The notes beneath the pieces are model-generated. The model did no database searches. It had not been told where the DNA came from and was given only the letters and a program-made list of their open reading frames with translations. Below are positions 34,149-43,627 of a DNA stretch of 64,000 nt, one piece after another. Each line of letters opens with the position of its first letter. Within the stretch, counting starts at the first letter, position 1. Position numbers and translations under genes: made by a program. Source of the DNA: Mycobacterium sp. 852013-50091_SCH5140682 (GTDB lineage: Bacteria > Actinomycetota > Actinomycetes > Mycobacteriales > Mycobacteriaceae); the NCBI RefSeq assembly GCF_001665685.1, contig NZ_LZTB01000117.1, positions 1 through 64,000 on the forward strand, in the 5' to 3' direction.

Positions 34149-35606
34149 GTGGAGGACAACGCGGTGCTGTCGGCCGCCGAGTTACTCGAACTCAACCGTG
34201 AAGTTCAGGGCTCGCGCGCAGTCCGGCTGTTGGCCACTCTGAACCTCGGCGTGTACGCAACGCTGATGGAACGCCACCTGTCGGGTGGCACCGTGGCCGA
34301 GACCGATCTGGTGGTACGGCTCGAGCGTGACCTCGCCGAGCTCGGCGACTCCGAGCAGTCCGGGCTGGCCCTCATCAAGAGCTGGGCCAGCCAGGGCTGG
34401 CTGCACCGGGTGGCCGACACGCGTACCGGTCACGAGCGCAACGTCTGCTACCTGACCCAGGACGCGCGCCGGGCGCTGGATTTCGTGCGGGGAGTACGCC
34501 GTAACGACACCATCGCGACCGGTGGGTCCATCAACGGCATCGCGTCGCGGCTCAAGCAGGTGGCGGTGCGGGTCGGCAACGACCCCGACCGGATCCGGGC
34601 CGGCATCGAGGCCGAGATCGCGGCGCTGCACGCCGAGCTCGATGAGCTCGACGCCGGTTTACGGCCGGACCCCGATGTCACCGCGATGTACGACGAGGCG
34701 CGCGCCATCGCGATGCAGATGGAACGGCTGATCACCGACATCGGTCTCTACGGCAGCATGATCGAGCAGGCCACCGCCGCGCTCGACGATCCGATCGACA
34801 GCAACGCCGATTACCGCGACCGCCAGCGCCAGATGTACGCCGACTACCAGGAGGCCTGGGATTCGGCAGGCCGGGACTCGCATCGCGCGTTCCTGCGGAT
34901 GATCAACGATCCGCAGCAGCGCGCCGAGTTCGAGGCCGACATCGCCACCGTCGCGGCCACGCTGCCCGAGCTCGACCCGGCGCTGCGCAAGGTGATGGCG
35001 AGCTTCTTCGAGCTGGTCGGGCATCAAATCGACGAGGTGGAACGCATCCAGCAGCGCTGCGCCCAGCGGGTCAAGCGGTTCACCGCATTCGGCACGCTCG
35101 AGCAGAGCCGCGGTGTGGCGCGTCAGCTCAACGACGCCATCGGCGCCGCCCGCGCGCTGCTGAAGGTGTCGCTGACCGATTCACGCCTCGACCTCGATGT
35201 GCCGCTGGCCCGGCACACCATCAGCTCGATCGGCGCACTGAGCTTCCGGATCAACGACCTGTCCGCGCCGAAGCCCGCGCAGATCGCCGACGGCGAGGTG
35301 GACCTGTCCACGTTCGCGGCTCTGACCACGCAGGTGGACGCACCCGCCATGTCGGAGATGATCAACACCGCGCTGCGGCAGGCCCCGGTGTCGCTGCCGG
35401 AAGCGGTGGGAATGCTCGACTCGGCGTACCTCGGCCACGTCATCGTGTTGTGGTCGTGGGCGCTCAAGCAGCCTCGAACGGCCGGCGACGCGGCGACCGC
35501 CCCGGCATCCACCACGGTCAGATTCCAATCCCTGGACGGCAGGGATCGCGAGATGGAGGTACCGCACCTCGTGTTCACCGAACCGATTATGGGGTCAGCA
35601 TCGTGA
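34149..35606 (+). CDS. jetA: JetA/MksF-like subunit of a Wadjet-type condensin (DUF3375-like)
   Basis: 485 residues from GTG 34149 (GGGGGAAA upstream; the frame is open to 34104). A winged-helix head (LLELNREVQGSRAVRLLATLNLG, then SWASQGWLHRVADTRTG) is followed by long helices and a second helical domain. In size and order it fits the kleisin-like JetA/MksF (EptA in mycobacteria) that links the heads of the SMC-like JetC. The next two genes are the expected jetB and jetC. These complexes detect and condense small circular DNA such as plasmids. Called mainly from gene order and size; the family match is by eye. Confidence 0.75.
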   Translation: MEDNAVLSAAELLELNREVQGSRAVRLLATLNLGVYATLMERHLSGGTVAETDLVVRLERDLAELGDSEQSGLALIKSWASQGWLHRVADTRTGHERNVCYLTQDARRALDFVRGVRRNDTIATGGSINGIASRLKQVAVRVGNDPDRIRAGIEAEIAALHAELDELDAGLRPDPDVTAMYDEARAIAMQMERLITDIGLYGSMIEQATAALDDPIDSNADYRDRQRQMYADYQEAWDSAGRDSHRAFLRMINDPQQRAEFEADIATVAATLPELDPALRKVMASFFELVGHQIDEVERIQQRCAQRVKRFTAFGTLEQSRGVARQLNDAIGAARALLKVSLTDSRLDLDVPLARHTISSIGALSFRINDLSAPKPAQIADGEVDLSTFAALTTQVDAPAMSEMINTALRQAPVSLPEAVGMLDSAYLGHVIVLWSWALKQPRTAGDAATAPASTTVRFQSLDGRDREMEVPHLVFTEPIMGSAS

Positions 35607-35622
35607 CCGACGGGGAGCCGAA

Positions 35623-35658
35623 ATGACCGACGAGCGCCTGCGCGAGGAGCCGAAATGA
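35623..35658 (+). CDS. Possible 11-residue leader peptide coupled to jetB
   Basis: ATG 35623 has its own GGAG site and encodes MTDERLREEPK, ending in a TGA that overlaps the jetB ATG (ATGA). It arose by a duplication: GGAGCCGAAATGACCGACG occurs at 35614-35632 and again at 35646-35664, a 32-bp shift that copied the ribosome-binding site and start codon. It may tune jetB expression, or be a neutral duplication. Confidence 0.35.
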   Translation: MTDERLREEPK

Positions 35659-36326
35659 CCGACGCGCCCATCGATTTCGCGTCACTTCCGGAGGTCGACC
35701 GCAACGGTCGGGCCCCGCAACAGCGTCGGCCGCGCTTCGACGGTGACGTCAGCGCGATGCCCGACCGGGCCTGCTGGGCCCTGCAGCACCTGTTGACGCG
35801 GCGCTACATCAGCAGCGAATCCGACACCGACGTCTACAGCTGGGTCAAGGAGTACCGCTCCGACCTCGCTGTGCGGTTGTCCGAACTCGACCTGCAGCTG
35901 CGCATCGTCGACGACATCGGCATCGCCTTCATCGAGCAGGCCCGCTACGAATCCGCCAAGGGCATCAAGCTGTTACGCCGCGAACCGCTCGGCACCTACG
36001 ATTCGATCCTCGCCCTGCACCTCGCGCAGATGATGCGTGCCGGTGGCGACCAGAGCTTCCTGATCACCCGCGATGAGATCCACGGCCTGTTCTCCGGAGT
36101 GCTCAACGACACCGACCGCGACACCGTCACGTTCACCGCGCGCATCGACGCGGCCATCGCCCGGCTCGCGGGCCTGGACATCCTGCGCAAGACCCGCGAT
36201 GACGAGGACAGCTACACCGTCAGCCCCGTCATCAGCGCGATCATGACGGCGTCGGTGATCACCGAACTGCAGCAGCAGTTCGAGGCTCTGCTGAATGGGG
36301 GTGGCGACGATGCCGTCCGCGACTGA
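35655..36326 (+). CDS. jetB: JetB/MksE-like subunit (DUF4194-like)
   Basis: 223 residues, ATG preceded by GAGGAG. Winged-helix-type protein with features of the DUF4194/MksE family: ACWALQHLLTRRYISSESD, IAFIEQARYESAKGIKLLRRE and SILALHLAQMM, then a second winged helix. It binds the JetA kleisin and helps hold DNA. Its 3' end overlaps the jetC start by 17-32 bases depending on the jetC start. Confidence comes largely from the jetA-B-C order. Confidence 0.8.
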   Translation: MTDAPIDFASLPEVDRNGRAPQQRRPRFDGDVSAMPDRACWALQHLLTRRYISSESDTDVYSWVKEYRSDLAVRLSELDLQLRIVDDIGIAFIEQARYESAKGIKLLRREPLGTYDSILALHLAQMMRAGGDQSFLITRDEIHGLFSGVLNDTDRDTVTFTARIDAAIARLAGLDILRKTRDDEDSYTVSPVISAIMTASVITELQQQFEALLNGGGDDAVRD

Positions 36327-39300
36327 ACAGTTCCACCTGTCCCGACTGCAGATCATCAACTGGGGCGTGTTCGACGGCTACCACTCGATCCCGTTCAGCG
36401 CAGGCGGCTCGCTGATCGCGGGTGCCTCCGGAAGCGGCAAATCCTCACTGCTGGACGCCATTTCGCTGGGCTTCCTGCCGTTCAACCGACGCAATTTCAA
36501 CGCCTCGGGTGACAACACCGCGGCCGGGTCCAGCGCAGGCAGGCGCACCGTCGACAAATATGTCCGCGGCGCGTGGGGACAGCGCAGCGACGGCGGAGCC
36601 AGTCAGGTGATGTACCTGCGGGGTGAGGGGACCACCTGGTCTGCAGTCGGCGTGACATACCGCAGCAACACCGGGCGCACCATCACCGGCCTCGTGCTCA
36701 AGTGGCTCACCGGGGAATCCCGCTCTGACTCGTCGAGCCGATATGTCCTGGGCGACGGTGACCTCGACATCGAAGAAGTCTGCAACCGTTGGGCTGCGGG
36801 GCGTTTCGATACGGGCGTGTTCAAAGGTGACCGGGGCGAGCGAAGCGACGGGATAAATAGCGGCTGGAAGTTCACCACCAAGGTGGAATCGCAGTACCTG
36901 GCCCAGCTCTACGCGGCTATCGGCATCCGCGCGTCCGAAGCCGCGCAGCAGCTGCTGGGCAAGGCCAAGTCGCTGAAAAGCGTTGGCGGGCTTGAACAGT
37001 TCGTGCGCGAGTTCATGCTCGACGAGCCCGACAGCCTGGCCCGGCTGCCGGAGGCGCTCAAACAGATCGACCCGCTGGTGGAGGCCCGCGAGCTGCTGGC
37101 CGTCGCGCAGCGCAAGCGCAAGATCCTCGGCGACATCGAAGCCATCCAGATCCGCTACACCTCGGAATCCTCCGACCTGGGCATCATCGATCTGGTGGAC
37201 CAGCCGTTGGTGCGGGCCTACACCGACCATGTGCGGCTCAAGCAGTGCCCGGCCCAGATCGAAACCCTGGACGCCGAGGTAACCCAGCTCGACAACGAGC
37301 ACGCCGATCTGACCAGGCAGCTCAATCTGGCCAAGGCTGAAGGGGATTCGCTCAACGCGCAGATCAACGGCGCCAGCACCAACGTCGGCCCGCTGCAGGC
37401 GCAGGTGGCCGCGGCCGAAGCGCAGGCCGAAGAGGTCTCGCGCCGGCGCGCGGCCTACGAGGATCTGGTGGGCGCGCAGGGCATCGAGCCGCCCGAGTCC
37501 GCCGACGAGTTCTGGAATCTGCGTGAGGAACTCACCCGGCAGGCCACCGAGATGCTCGGCAAGCTGGAATGGGGCCGCGACGCGTCGACCGATGCCGAGT
37601 ACGCCCAGAAGTCGGCCCGCATCGTCCGCGACAACGCCGCCAAGGAGCTCAAGCGCGTCGAGCACGTGGGTTCGGCCCTGCCCGAGTCGGCGGTCGCCAT
37701 GCGCGAAAACATCTGCAGTGCAGTCGGTATCGACCCCGCGGAGCTGCCGTACGTCGCCGAGCTGCTCGACCTGCGCCCCGAGGAGGCCCGCTGGCGGCTG
37801 GCCGTGGAGAAAGTGCTGCGGCCTGTCGGCCTGCGGCTGCTGGTGCCCGATCAGCACTACGCCAAGGTGCTGCGCTTCGTCAACGAGACCAACATGCGCG
37901 GCCGCCTGGCGCTGCATCACGTCCGAGTGACCTCCACCGGTCGCGTGGCAGAACCGAACACGTTGGCGGGCAAGCTGTTTGTCGTCGACCCGGCGCATCC
38001 GTGTGCGGCCGAGGCAGCCGACGTGATCGCCGCCGCCGGTGACCACATCTGCGTCGACACCCCCGATGTGTTCTCCCGGTTCCGCCGCGCAGTCACCGAT
38101 TCCGGGCTGTACAAGGATTCCGATCGGTTGGCCATCAAGGACGACCGTCGGCCGATCAAACCGTCGGAATACATCTACCAGGGCGATATCGCGGCCAAGT
38201 TGGACGCGTTGACGGCCGAGCTGACCGAAGCAGAGGACGCCTTCCAGCAGGCGCGGCACGCAGCGGATGAGATTGCCCGCCAACGGCAGCAGTGGCGTGA
38301 TCAGGCCGCGGCCTGCAAGGCGATCTACGAGCAGTATCCGCAGTGGAGCCAGATCGACACCGAGACCGCCGACGGGCATGCCGACCGCCTCCGTGAGCAG
38401 TACGAGCTGTTGCTGGCCGACAATCCCGACATCGAGGCCCTCAGCGCACGGGCCGAGGAGATCTGGAGCAACATCCAGACCCTGATGACCCGACGCGGCG
38501 TGATCCAGACACGTCGCGATGAACTGGACAGGCGTCGCACCCGGCTGCTGGAACTGCAGGAGCGGCTCGCGCCCGCCGCGGTGTCCGAACCCATCAGTGA
38601 ACTGCTGCACCGCTACGCCGCGGAGATCCCCGTGGAGCTGGAGCTGCTCAATCCCGAGCCGCACCGCGACGCGTTGTTCACCGCGATCCGGCGCGAACGC
38701 GACCAGCTGACCGAAAGCCGCAGGCGTTCATACGACGAACTGGCCCGCATCATCGCCACGTTCGACACCTCGTTCCCCGACGCGATTCCGAACGACTCGG
38801 ATGACTTCGACGAACGGGTGCACGATTACGTCGCGGTGTGCCGCCACATCGATGAACGCGAGCTGCCCGACGCCTACGAGCGGATGATGCGGCTCATCAC
38901 CGAGCAGGCCCCCGACGCGATCCTGACCCTGCACCGGGTGGCCGAACAGGAGACCCGCCGGATCAGCGACCAGATAGCCAGGGTGAACACCGGGCTGGGT
39001 GCCGTCGAATTCAACCGCGGCACAAGGCTGACGCTGCGGGCCACCCCGCGCAGCCTGGCCGCGGTCTCGGAGCTGACCGACATCGTCAAGGCCATTTCGC
39101 GGCGCATCGCAGAGGTGGGCCTCGGCGACAAGAAGGCCATCCTCGATCAGTACGCGGACATCCTGCGGCTGCGAAACCGCTTGGCCAGCAACACACCTGA
39201 GGACCGCGCCTGGACGCGCGACGCGCTCGACGTGCGCAACCGGTTCGCGTTCGACTGCGCGGAGTGGGATGTGCGCAGTGACGAGTTGATCCGCACGCAC

Positions 39301-39690
39301 AGCAACGCGGGCGACAACTCCGGCGGCGAGCAGGAGAAGCTGATGGCGTTCTGCCTGGCAGGCGCGCTGAGCTTCAACCTGGCCAGCCCCGAAAGCGGGG
39401 ACAACACCCCGGTTTTCGCGCAGTTGATGCTGGACGAGGCGTTTTCGAAGTCTGATCCGCAGTTCGCCTCTCAGGCGCTGGAAGCGTTCCGCAAGTTCGG
39501 TTTCCAGCTGGTGATCGTGGCGACCGTGCAGAACGCCACCACCATCCAGCCCTACATCGACGGCGTGGTGATGGTGTCCAAGACCGAGGCGACCGGTCGC
39601 AACGCCCGCCCCGTCGCGACCGTCGTCACCAAGACCATCAGCGATTTCAGCGCCCTGCGGCGGGATCTGAAGGTGCCCGAGCCGGTCTGA
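36310..39690 (+). CDS. jetC: JetC/MksB-like SMC ATPase
   Basis: 1126 residues from ATG 36310 (GGGGGTGGCG upstream; ATG 36295 is also in frame). Walker A is GASGSGKS (38-45), the ABC signature SGGEQEKLMAF begins at about 1004, and Walker B is QLMLDEAFSKSD with the Asp-Glu pair at about 1042-1043. Long coiled-coil arms with a hinge-like middle lie between them. This is the motor of Wadjet/MksBEF condensins. All ATPase motifs are intact, so it should be active. The usual next gene, jetD/mksG (TOPRIM nuclease), is absent from the window; a DUF222/HNH gene begins 135 bp later instead. Confidence 0.88.
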   Translation: MPSATEQFHLSRLQIINWGVFDGYHSIPFSAGGSLIAGASGSGKSSLLDAISLGFLPFNRRNFNASGDNTAAGSSAGRRTVDKYVRGAWGQRSDGGASQVMYLRGEGTTWSAVGVTYRSNTGRTITGLVLKWLTGESRSDSSSRYVLGDGDLDIEEVCNRWAAGRFDTGVFKGDRGERSDGINSGWKFTTKVESQYLAQLYAAIGIRASEAAQQLLGKAKSLKSVGGLEQFVREFMLDEPDSLARLPEALKQIDPLVEARELLAVAQRKRKILGDIEAIQIRYTSESSDLGIIDLVDQPLVRAYTDHVRLKQCPAQIETLDAEVTQLDNEHADLTRQLNLAKAEGDSLNAQINGASTNVGPLQAQVAAAEAQAEEVSRRRAAYEDLVGAQGIEPPESADEFWNLREELTRQATEMLGKLEWGRDASTDAEYAQKSARIVRDNAAKELKRVEHVGSALPESAVAMRENICSAVGIDPAELPYVAELLDLRPEEARWRLAVEKVLRPVGLRLLVPDQHYAKVLRFVNETNMRGRLALHHVRVTSTGRVAEPNTLAGKLFVVDPAHPCAAEAADVIAAAGDHICVDTPDVFSRFRRAVTDSGLYKDSDRLAIKDDRRPIKPSEYIYQGDIAAKLDALTAELTEAEDAFQQARHAADEIARQRQQWRDQAAACKAIYEQYPQWSQIDTETADGHADRLREQYELLLADNPDIEALSARAEEIWSNIQTLMTRRGVIQTRRDELDRRRTRLLELQERLAPAAVSEPISELLHRYAAEIPVELELLNPEPHRDALFTAIRRERDQLTESRRRSYDELARIIATFDTSFPDAIPNDSDDFDERVHDYVAVCRHIDERELPDAYERMMRLITEQAPDAILTLHRVAEQETRRISDQIARVNTGLGAVEFNRGTRLTLRATPRSLAAVSELTDIVKAISRRIAEVGLGDKKAILDQYADILRLRNRLASNTPEDRAWTRDALDVRNRFAFDCAEWDVRSDELIRTHSNAGDNSGGEQEKLMAFCLAGALSFNLASPESGDNTPVFAQLMLDEAFSKSDPQFASQALEAFRKFGFQLVIVATVQNATTIQPYIDGVVMVSKTEATGRNARPVATVVTKTISDFSALRRDLKVPEPV

Positions 39691-39825
39691 TATTTGCGCT
39701 GCGGTCGTCGAGTTGCGGCGTCAGTTTCTGTGGTGCTCGGCGAAGCTGTCGTCGCGGTGTAGTCGGCGTTCGATAGTGTGCGGTGAGCCCCGAAACTTGT
39801 CGGTGGTCTCCGCCATAATGGTGGT

Positions 39826-41124
39826 ATGTCCTCGCAGCCAACATCTTTCGCTGATGATGGGGTCAGCCCTGCGCAGCGGGTGGAGGTGTTGTTCGAAGAG
39901 TTGTCGGAGTTGGCCGGGCAGCGCAATGCGATCGACGGGCGCATGGTCGACATCGTCGCCGAACTGGAGCGCGACGGGTTGTGGGGCGCCACCGGGGCCC
40001 GGTCGATCACCTCGTTGGTGGCCTGGAAGACTGGGATCACCCCCAACAATGCCGAGACGGTGGTGGCGGTGGCGCGGCGAGCCGAGGACTTCCCGCTCTG
40101 CGTGGAGGGCCTGCGGGAGGGCCGGTTGTCGCTCGATCAGGTGGGGGTGATCGCTGAGCGCGCCGCCGACGGTTCCGATGCGCACTACGCGGAGTTGGCC
40201 GCGGTGGCGACCGTGGCCCAGCTGCGCACCGCGGTGAAACTGGAACCCAAACCCGAACCGCCGGCCGACCCCGACCCGGAAGCGGAAGCCGAGCCGGTGG
40301 TGCCGGAGCCCAAACGCTCGTTCACCAAAGTCGAGCATGACGATTGCACGACGTATCAGATCACCCTGCCGCGGTTGGAGGCGGCGAAACTCGATGCCGG
40401 GATGCGCTCGCATCAGGAGGCGCTGATCGCGGCATGGAAACGTGACCACGAGAATGCCGACCACGTCTCGGAGCAGGCACCACCCTTCCCGACCACCGTG
40501 GATGCCTTCATGAGTCTGGTCGAGGCGGGGTGGGATGCTGATGTGGCGGCCCGCCCGCACGGGCAACACACCACCGTCGTGGTGCATGTTGATCTCGACC
40601 GCGATGGCGAGAAACCCGTTGCTGCCCTGCATCTGGGCCCGGTGCTGTCTGAGGATGAGCGGCGTTACCTGACATGTGATGCGACGTGTGAGGTGTGGTT
40701 CGAACGCCACGGACAACCGATCGGGGCGGGGCGTCGCGCCCGCACCGTCAACCGCCGGCTGCGCCGCGCCTTGGAGTATCGCGATCGGTGCTGCGCGGTG
40801 CCCGGCTGCGGAGCCACCCGCGGATTGCACGCTCACCACATCGCCCACTGGGAGGATGGCGGACCCACCGAACTGTGCAACCTCGTGCTGCTCTGCGCTT
40901 TTCATCATCGGTTGCATCACCGTGGGGGCATCACCATCACCGGTCCCGCCGAACGGCTCAGGGTCACCGACGCCACCGGCCGAGAATTACATGGCGGTTC
41001 GTTGGCGCGGCCACCGACCACACCGCCACCGAATGTCCCGCCCTATCGCGGACCGACCGGCGAACGCGCCGACTGGTGGTGGTACACCCCCTTCCAACCC
41101 GAGCCACCACCATCGCCCAACTAG
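39826..41124 (+). CDS. DUF222/HNH endonuclease of the 13E12-repeat type
   Basis: 432 residues. The N-terminal half is the DUF222 helical domain (LSELAGQRNAIDGRMVDIVAELERDG, then GRLSLDQVGVIAERA). The C-terminus is an HNH nuclease: CCAVPGCGATRGLHAHHIAHW, then NLVLLCAFHHRLHH. Such proteins occur in many copies in mycobacterial genomes, related to the REP13E12 family. It sits exactly where jetD would be expected after jetC. Whether it works with the Jet complex or is an unrelated insertion is not known. A hairpin follows the stop. Confidence 0.92.
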   Translation: MSSQPTSFADDGVSPAQRVEVLFEELSELAGQRNAIDGRMVDIVAELERDGLWGATGARSITSLVAWKTGITPNNAETVVAVARRAEDFPLCVEGLREGRLSLDQVGVIAERAADGSDAHYAELAAVATVAQLRTAVKLEPKPEPPADPDPEAEAEPVVPEPKRSFTKVEHDDCTTYQITLPRLEAAKLDAGMRSHQEALIAAWKRDHENADHVSEQAPPFPTTVDAFMSLVEAGWDADVAARPHGQHTTVVVHVDLDRDGEKPVAALHLGPVLSEDERRYLTCDATCEVWFERHGQPIGAGRRARTVNRRLRRALEYRDRCCAVPGCGATRGLHAHHIAHWEDGGPTELCNLVLLCAFHHRLHHRGGITITGPAERLRVTDATGRELHGGSLARPPTTPPPNVPPYRGPTGERADWWWYTPFQPEPPPSPN

Positions 41125-41431
41125 GCGCAAGCCCGGCAGCGTGCCGGGCCGGATAACGCTGGCCACCAGGCGAATTCGCTTATGGGCGGGCCGGGCGATC
41201 TAGGATTTTCGAACCAAAGACGGATCCCGGTGCACGCCAATAGCACGTGATGACGATCGTGCACGCCCATAACGCGAGCGCGTGGCGCTCCGCCGTCGCA
41301 GCTGAACCATCTCCGGTGCGCGAACGCCAGCGTTCGATTCCGCGTTGTGCGTGCAACCAGCCTCAGCGGAATTCGCCTGCCTGTACCGAAACCCACTCTT
41401 GCCCAGGCACTCCGAAATTGGGCGCCAGGCA
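41125..41431. other. Intergenic region between convergent genes, with a terminator hairpin
   Basis: A perfect GCCCGGCA-GCG-TGCCGGGC hairpin at 41131-41149 stands just after the HNH stop and is a likely terminator. The rest (about 280 bp) holds no gene, tRNA or repeat that I can see. Confidence 0.6.
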
Positions 41432-42073
41432 CTACGCCGGTTTGACCCCGACGGTGATCAGATCGGAGATCGGCGTCCAGAACGGCCGGCGGACCCGGTG
41501 CTGGTTGGCAACGGTGAACCCGGCGCCGGCGAACAGCGCCAGCAATTCCGACTCGGACGGGTTGTGCGCTGGGCTCCACACCGCCGCGGACAGCGCCTGC
41601 AGCACCGGAATCGGTTGGCGTGGACTGATGGTCGTGACCGCGACGATGCCTCCCGGGGCGAGGACGCGGTGGAACTCGGCCAGCGCGGCGGGCTGGTCGA
41701 AGAAGTGGAACGCCGACGTGGTCACCACGGCATCGAGGAAACCGTCCTCAAACGGCAACTCCTCGGCGGGAGCCGACATCCACCGCACCCGGTCGGACCG
41801 CTTGCGGGCCTGGGCCAGCATGCCCTCGGACATGTCGATGCCGTACACCTCGTCGGGCCGCAACTCACGCTGGATGCGGTCAGCCAGGATGCCGGTGCCG
41901 CACGCGATATCGGCGATCTGGGTCGAACCATGCTGCCGCAGCTGGGCGATGACCTCGTCCTGAGCGGGCCGGTAGACCCAACGCTGCACGCACCGCTGGT
42001 CGTAGGCCGGAGCGGCGAAGCTCCAGAACCGGGTGACGGTGTCGTTGAATCCGCGGCGTTGCGTGGTTGTCAC
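41432..42073 (-). CDS. Class I SAM-dependent methyltransferase
   Basis: 213 residues. Motif I is ADIACGTGILADRI, followed by VYGIDMSEGML and the acidic PFEDGFLDAVVTTSAFH region of small-molecule methyltransferases (UbiE/COQ5-like). It methylates an unknown acceptor. The gene lies 22 bp downstream of the EVE-domain gene on the same strand and may be co-transcribed with it. Confidence 0.85.
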   Translation of the reverse strand: MTTTQRRGFNDTVTRFWSFAAPAYDQRCVQRWVYRPAQDEVIAQLRQHGSTQIADIACGTGILADRIQRELRPDEVYGIDMSEGMLAQARKRSDRVRWMSAPAEELPFEDGFLDAVVTTSAFHFFDQPAALAEFHRVLAPGGIVAVTTISPRQPIPVLQALSAAVWSPAHNPSESELLALFAGAGFTVANQHRVRRPFWTPISDLITVGVKPA

Positions 42074-42095
42074 CGGTCCGAGTGTAGGCGCGCGG

Positions 42096-42512
42096 TCAGG
42101 GTGGGCTCATGGCCGAACGAATGACCTCGAAATCATGCTCATCGATCTCGAAAACGCCGAACCGGAACCGGTACCCCCAGCGTTTCTTGTCTTCCACGAA
42201 GTCGAGATCGTCGATCAGCGGCCGGATCGGGGCTTCCTCGCAGGCCAGGAAATCCATCGCCCGGCGCCACGGCCGCAAGTCCGGGGCCACCTCGGCTTGA
42301 TACGGCTCGTCGTCGCTGACCTGGCCGATCGCGGTGAACGCCTGCAGCGGTGGCCCGTCGGGGAAGGTGGTCCTCGGTGAGTAGAAGACGATCCAGTCGC
42401 CGCGCGCCATCTTGCGCAGCATGTGCGGCTTGCCGTGGTTGGCCTGGGTGAAGCCGCCGGCCACCCCGCGCGCGACGTGGTCCCGGCTGACCGTGTTGAT
42501 CCAGTAGGTCAT
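42096..42512 (-). CDS. EVE-domain protein
   Basis: 138 residues. WINTVSRDHVARGVAGGFTQ followed by GDWIVFYSPRTTFPD and a final CEEAPIRPLIDDLDF match the EVE domain, a PUA-related fold that binds modified bases in nucleic acid. Proteins of this size are stand-alone EVE domains. Substrate unknown. It lies 36 bp after the dioxygenase gene on the same strand. Confidence 0.85.
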   Translation of the reverse strand: MTYWINTVSRDHVARGVAGGFTQANHGKPHMLRKMARGDWIVFYSPRTTFPDGPPLQAFTAIGQVSDDEPYQAEVAPDLRPWRRAMDFLACEEAPIRPLIDDLDFVEDKKRWGYRFRFGVFEIDEHDFEVIRSAMSPP

Positions 42513-42548
42513 GACGGCACGCTACGGCGGGCCACCGACAGTTCGGCC

Positions 42549-43325
42549 TCAGCGCAGTGTGTATGCCGTCATCGACAGCGACCCGAAGGTGTAGCCGCTG
42601 ATCAGCACCTCCGCGGAAGTGGTTGCCGCGGAAGCAAGTCCGGCGAAGTACAGGAACGGGATGAAGTGGTCCGGGGTGGGTACGGCCAGCGGATAGTCGC
42701 GGTGGGCGTCGAGGGTGAGGATGTCGGCGGGGGAGTCGAGCACCTGCTCGCGCGCGGCGTCGTCGAATCGCTGCGCCCAGTCGTATCCGTCGTCGGGACG
42801 CGCAGCGTCCATCCCGGCCAGGTTGTGCACGATGTTGCCGCTGGCCAGCACCAGCACGCCGCGGTCACGCAGCGCGGCGAGCTTGGCCCCGAGTTGCAGG
42901 TGGTAGTCGGCGGGTTCGTTGGCGTTGATGGCCAACTGCACCACCGGGATCGAGGCGTCGGGGAAGGCGTGCACCAGCACCGACCAGGTCCCGTGGTCGA
43001 TACCCCAGCTGTCGACGTCGGCGCCCACCCAGGTGGGATGAACGGTGTCGCTGATCTCCTCGGCCAGTTCCGGCAGGCCGGGCGCCGGGTACTGCACGTC
43101 GAACAGCTCACGCGGGAATCCGTAGAAGTCGTGGATGGTGCGTGGTCTCGGCATCGCAGTGACCGCCGTGGCATTGATGTACCAGTGCGCGCTGACCACC
43201 AGGATGGCCCGTGGCCGGGGCACCGAGCGGCCGAATTCCCGCCAGGCGGCGGTGTACCGGTTGGATTCGATGGCGTTCATCGGGCTGCCGTGCCCGATGA
43301 ACGCTGCTGGCATCACAGGCCCCAT
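42549..43325 (-). CDS. ygiD: YgiD-like 4,5-DOPA extradiol dioxygenase (LigB family)
   Basis: 258 residues. The metal-ligand His residues are visible in GHGSPMN (His12), VVSAHWY (His47) and TPDHFIPFLY near the C-terminus. The overall order matches the LigB-type extradiol dioxygenase YgiD, a zinc- or iron-dependent ring-cleaving enzyme. In bacteria the physiological substrate is not certain. It is divergent from the small ORF and DUF4190-like gene that open the large rightward array. Confidence 0.85.
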   Translation of the reverse strand: MGPVMPAAFIGHGSPMNAIESNRYTAAWREFGRSVPRPRAILVVSAHWYINATAVTAMPRPRTIHDFYGFPRELFDVQYPAPGLPELAEEISDTVHPTWVGADVDSWGIDHGTWSVLVHAFPDASIPVVQLAINANEPADYHLQLGAKLAALRDRGVLVLASGNIVHNLAGMDAARPDDGYDWAQRFDDAAREQVLDSPADILTLDAHRDYPLAVPTPDHFIPFLYFAGLASAATTSAEVLISGYTFGSLSMTAYTLR

Positions 43326-43477
43326 CGGACCAGGCTAACGCTGGTGCCGGCTCAGCCGCCCCACGTGTCGTAGCCGACCAGCCCGGCAACCCATTTGGTG
43401 CCGGGAGAGGGGTTCCGGCCGGGTTAGGCTCAAGGCGGCCGTTGCACGTGGAACACCGAAGGAGGCTGGAGGCGGTA

Positions 43478-43627
43478 GTGGCGCAGCCCAACACGCAGCG
43501 GTACGCATGGCAAACGCGGGCCGATTACGATCGAGTCTCCGCACCAACATTGACGGGTATTCCGTGTGCAATGGTGGTGGAATTTGACGCAGAATCACGC
43601 GTAGTCGACGGCGGGACTGATAAATGA
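43478..43627 (+). CDS. Possible small protein coupled to the DUF4190-like gene
   Basis: A 49-residue open frame from GTG 43478, preceded by GGAGG, whose TGA overlaps the ATG of the next gene (ATGA). The protein is mixed polar (AWQTRADYDRVSAP, AMVVEFDAESRVVDGG) with no signal or membrane segment. The ribosome-binding site and overlap make it a plausible translated gene or leader for the array. The composition gives no family clue. Confidence 0.4.
   Translation: MAQPNTQRYAWQTRADYDRVSAPTLTGIPCAMVVEFDAESRVVDGGTDK

Noticed and set aside
36445..38664. Leftward 739-codon open frame
   Set aside because: It is antisense to jetC, whose ATPase motifs are clear; high-GC DNA yields such long shadow frames.
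41195..41240. TTCGA-containing stretch that looked like a tRNA T-arm on the minus strand
   Set aside because: The flanking bases do not form the T-stem, and no acceptor or anticodon arms can be drawn.
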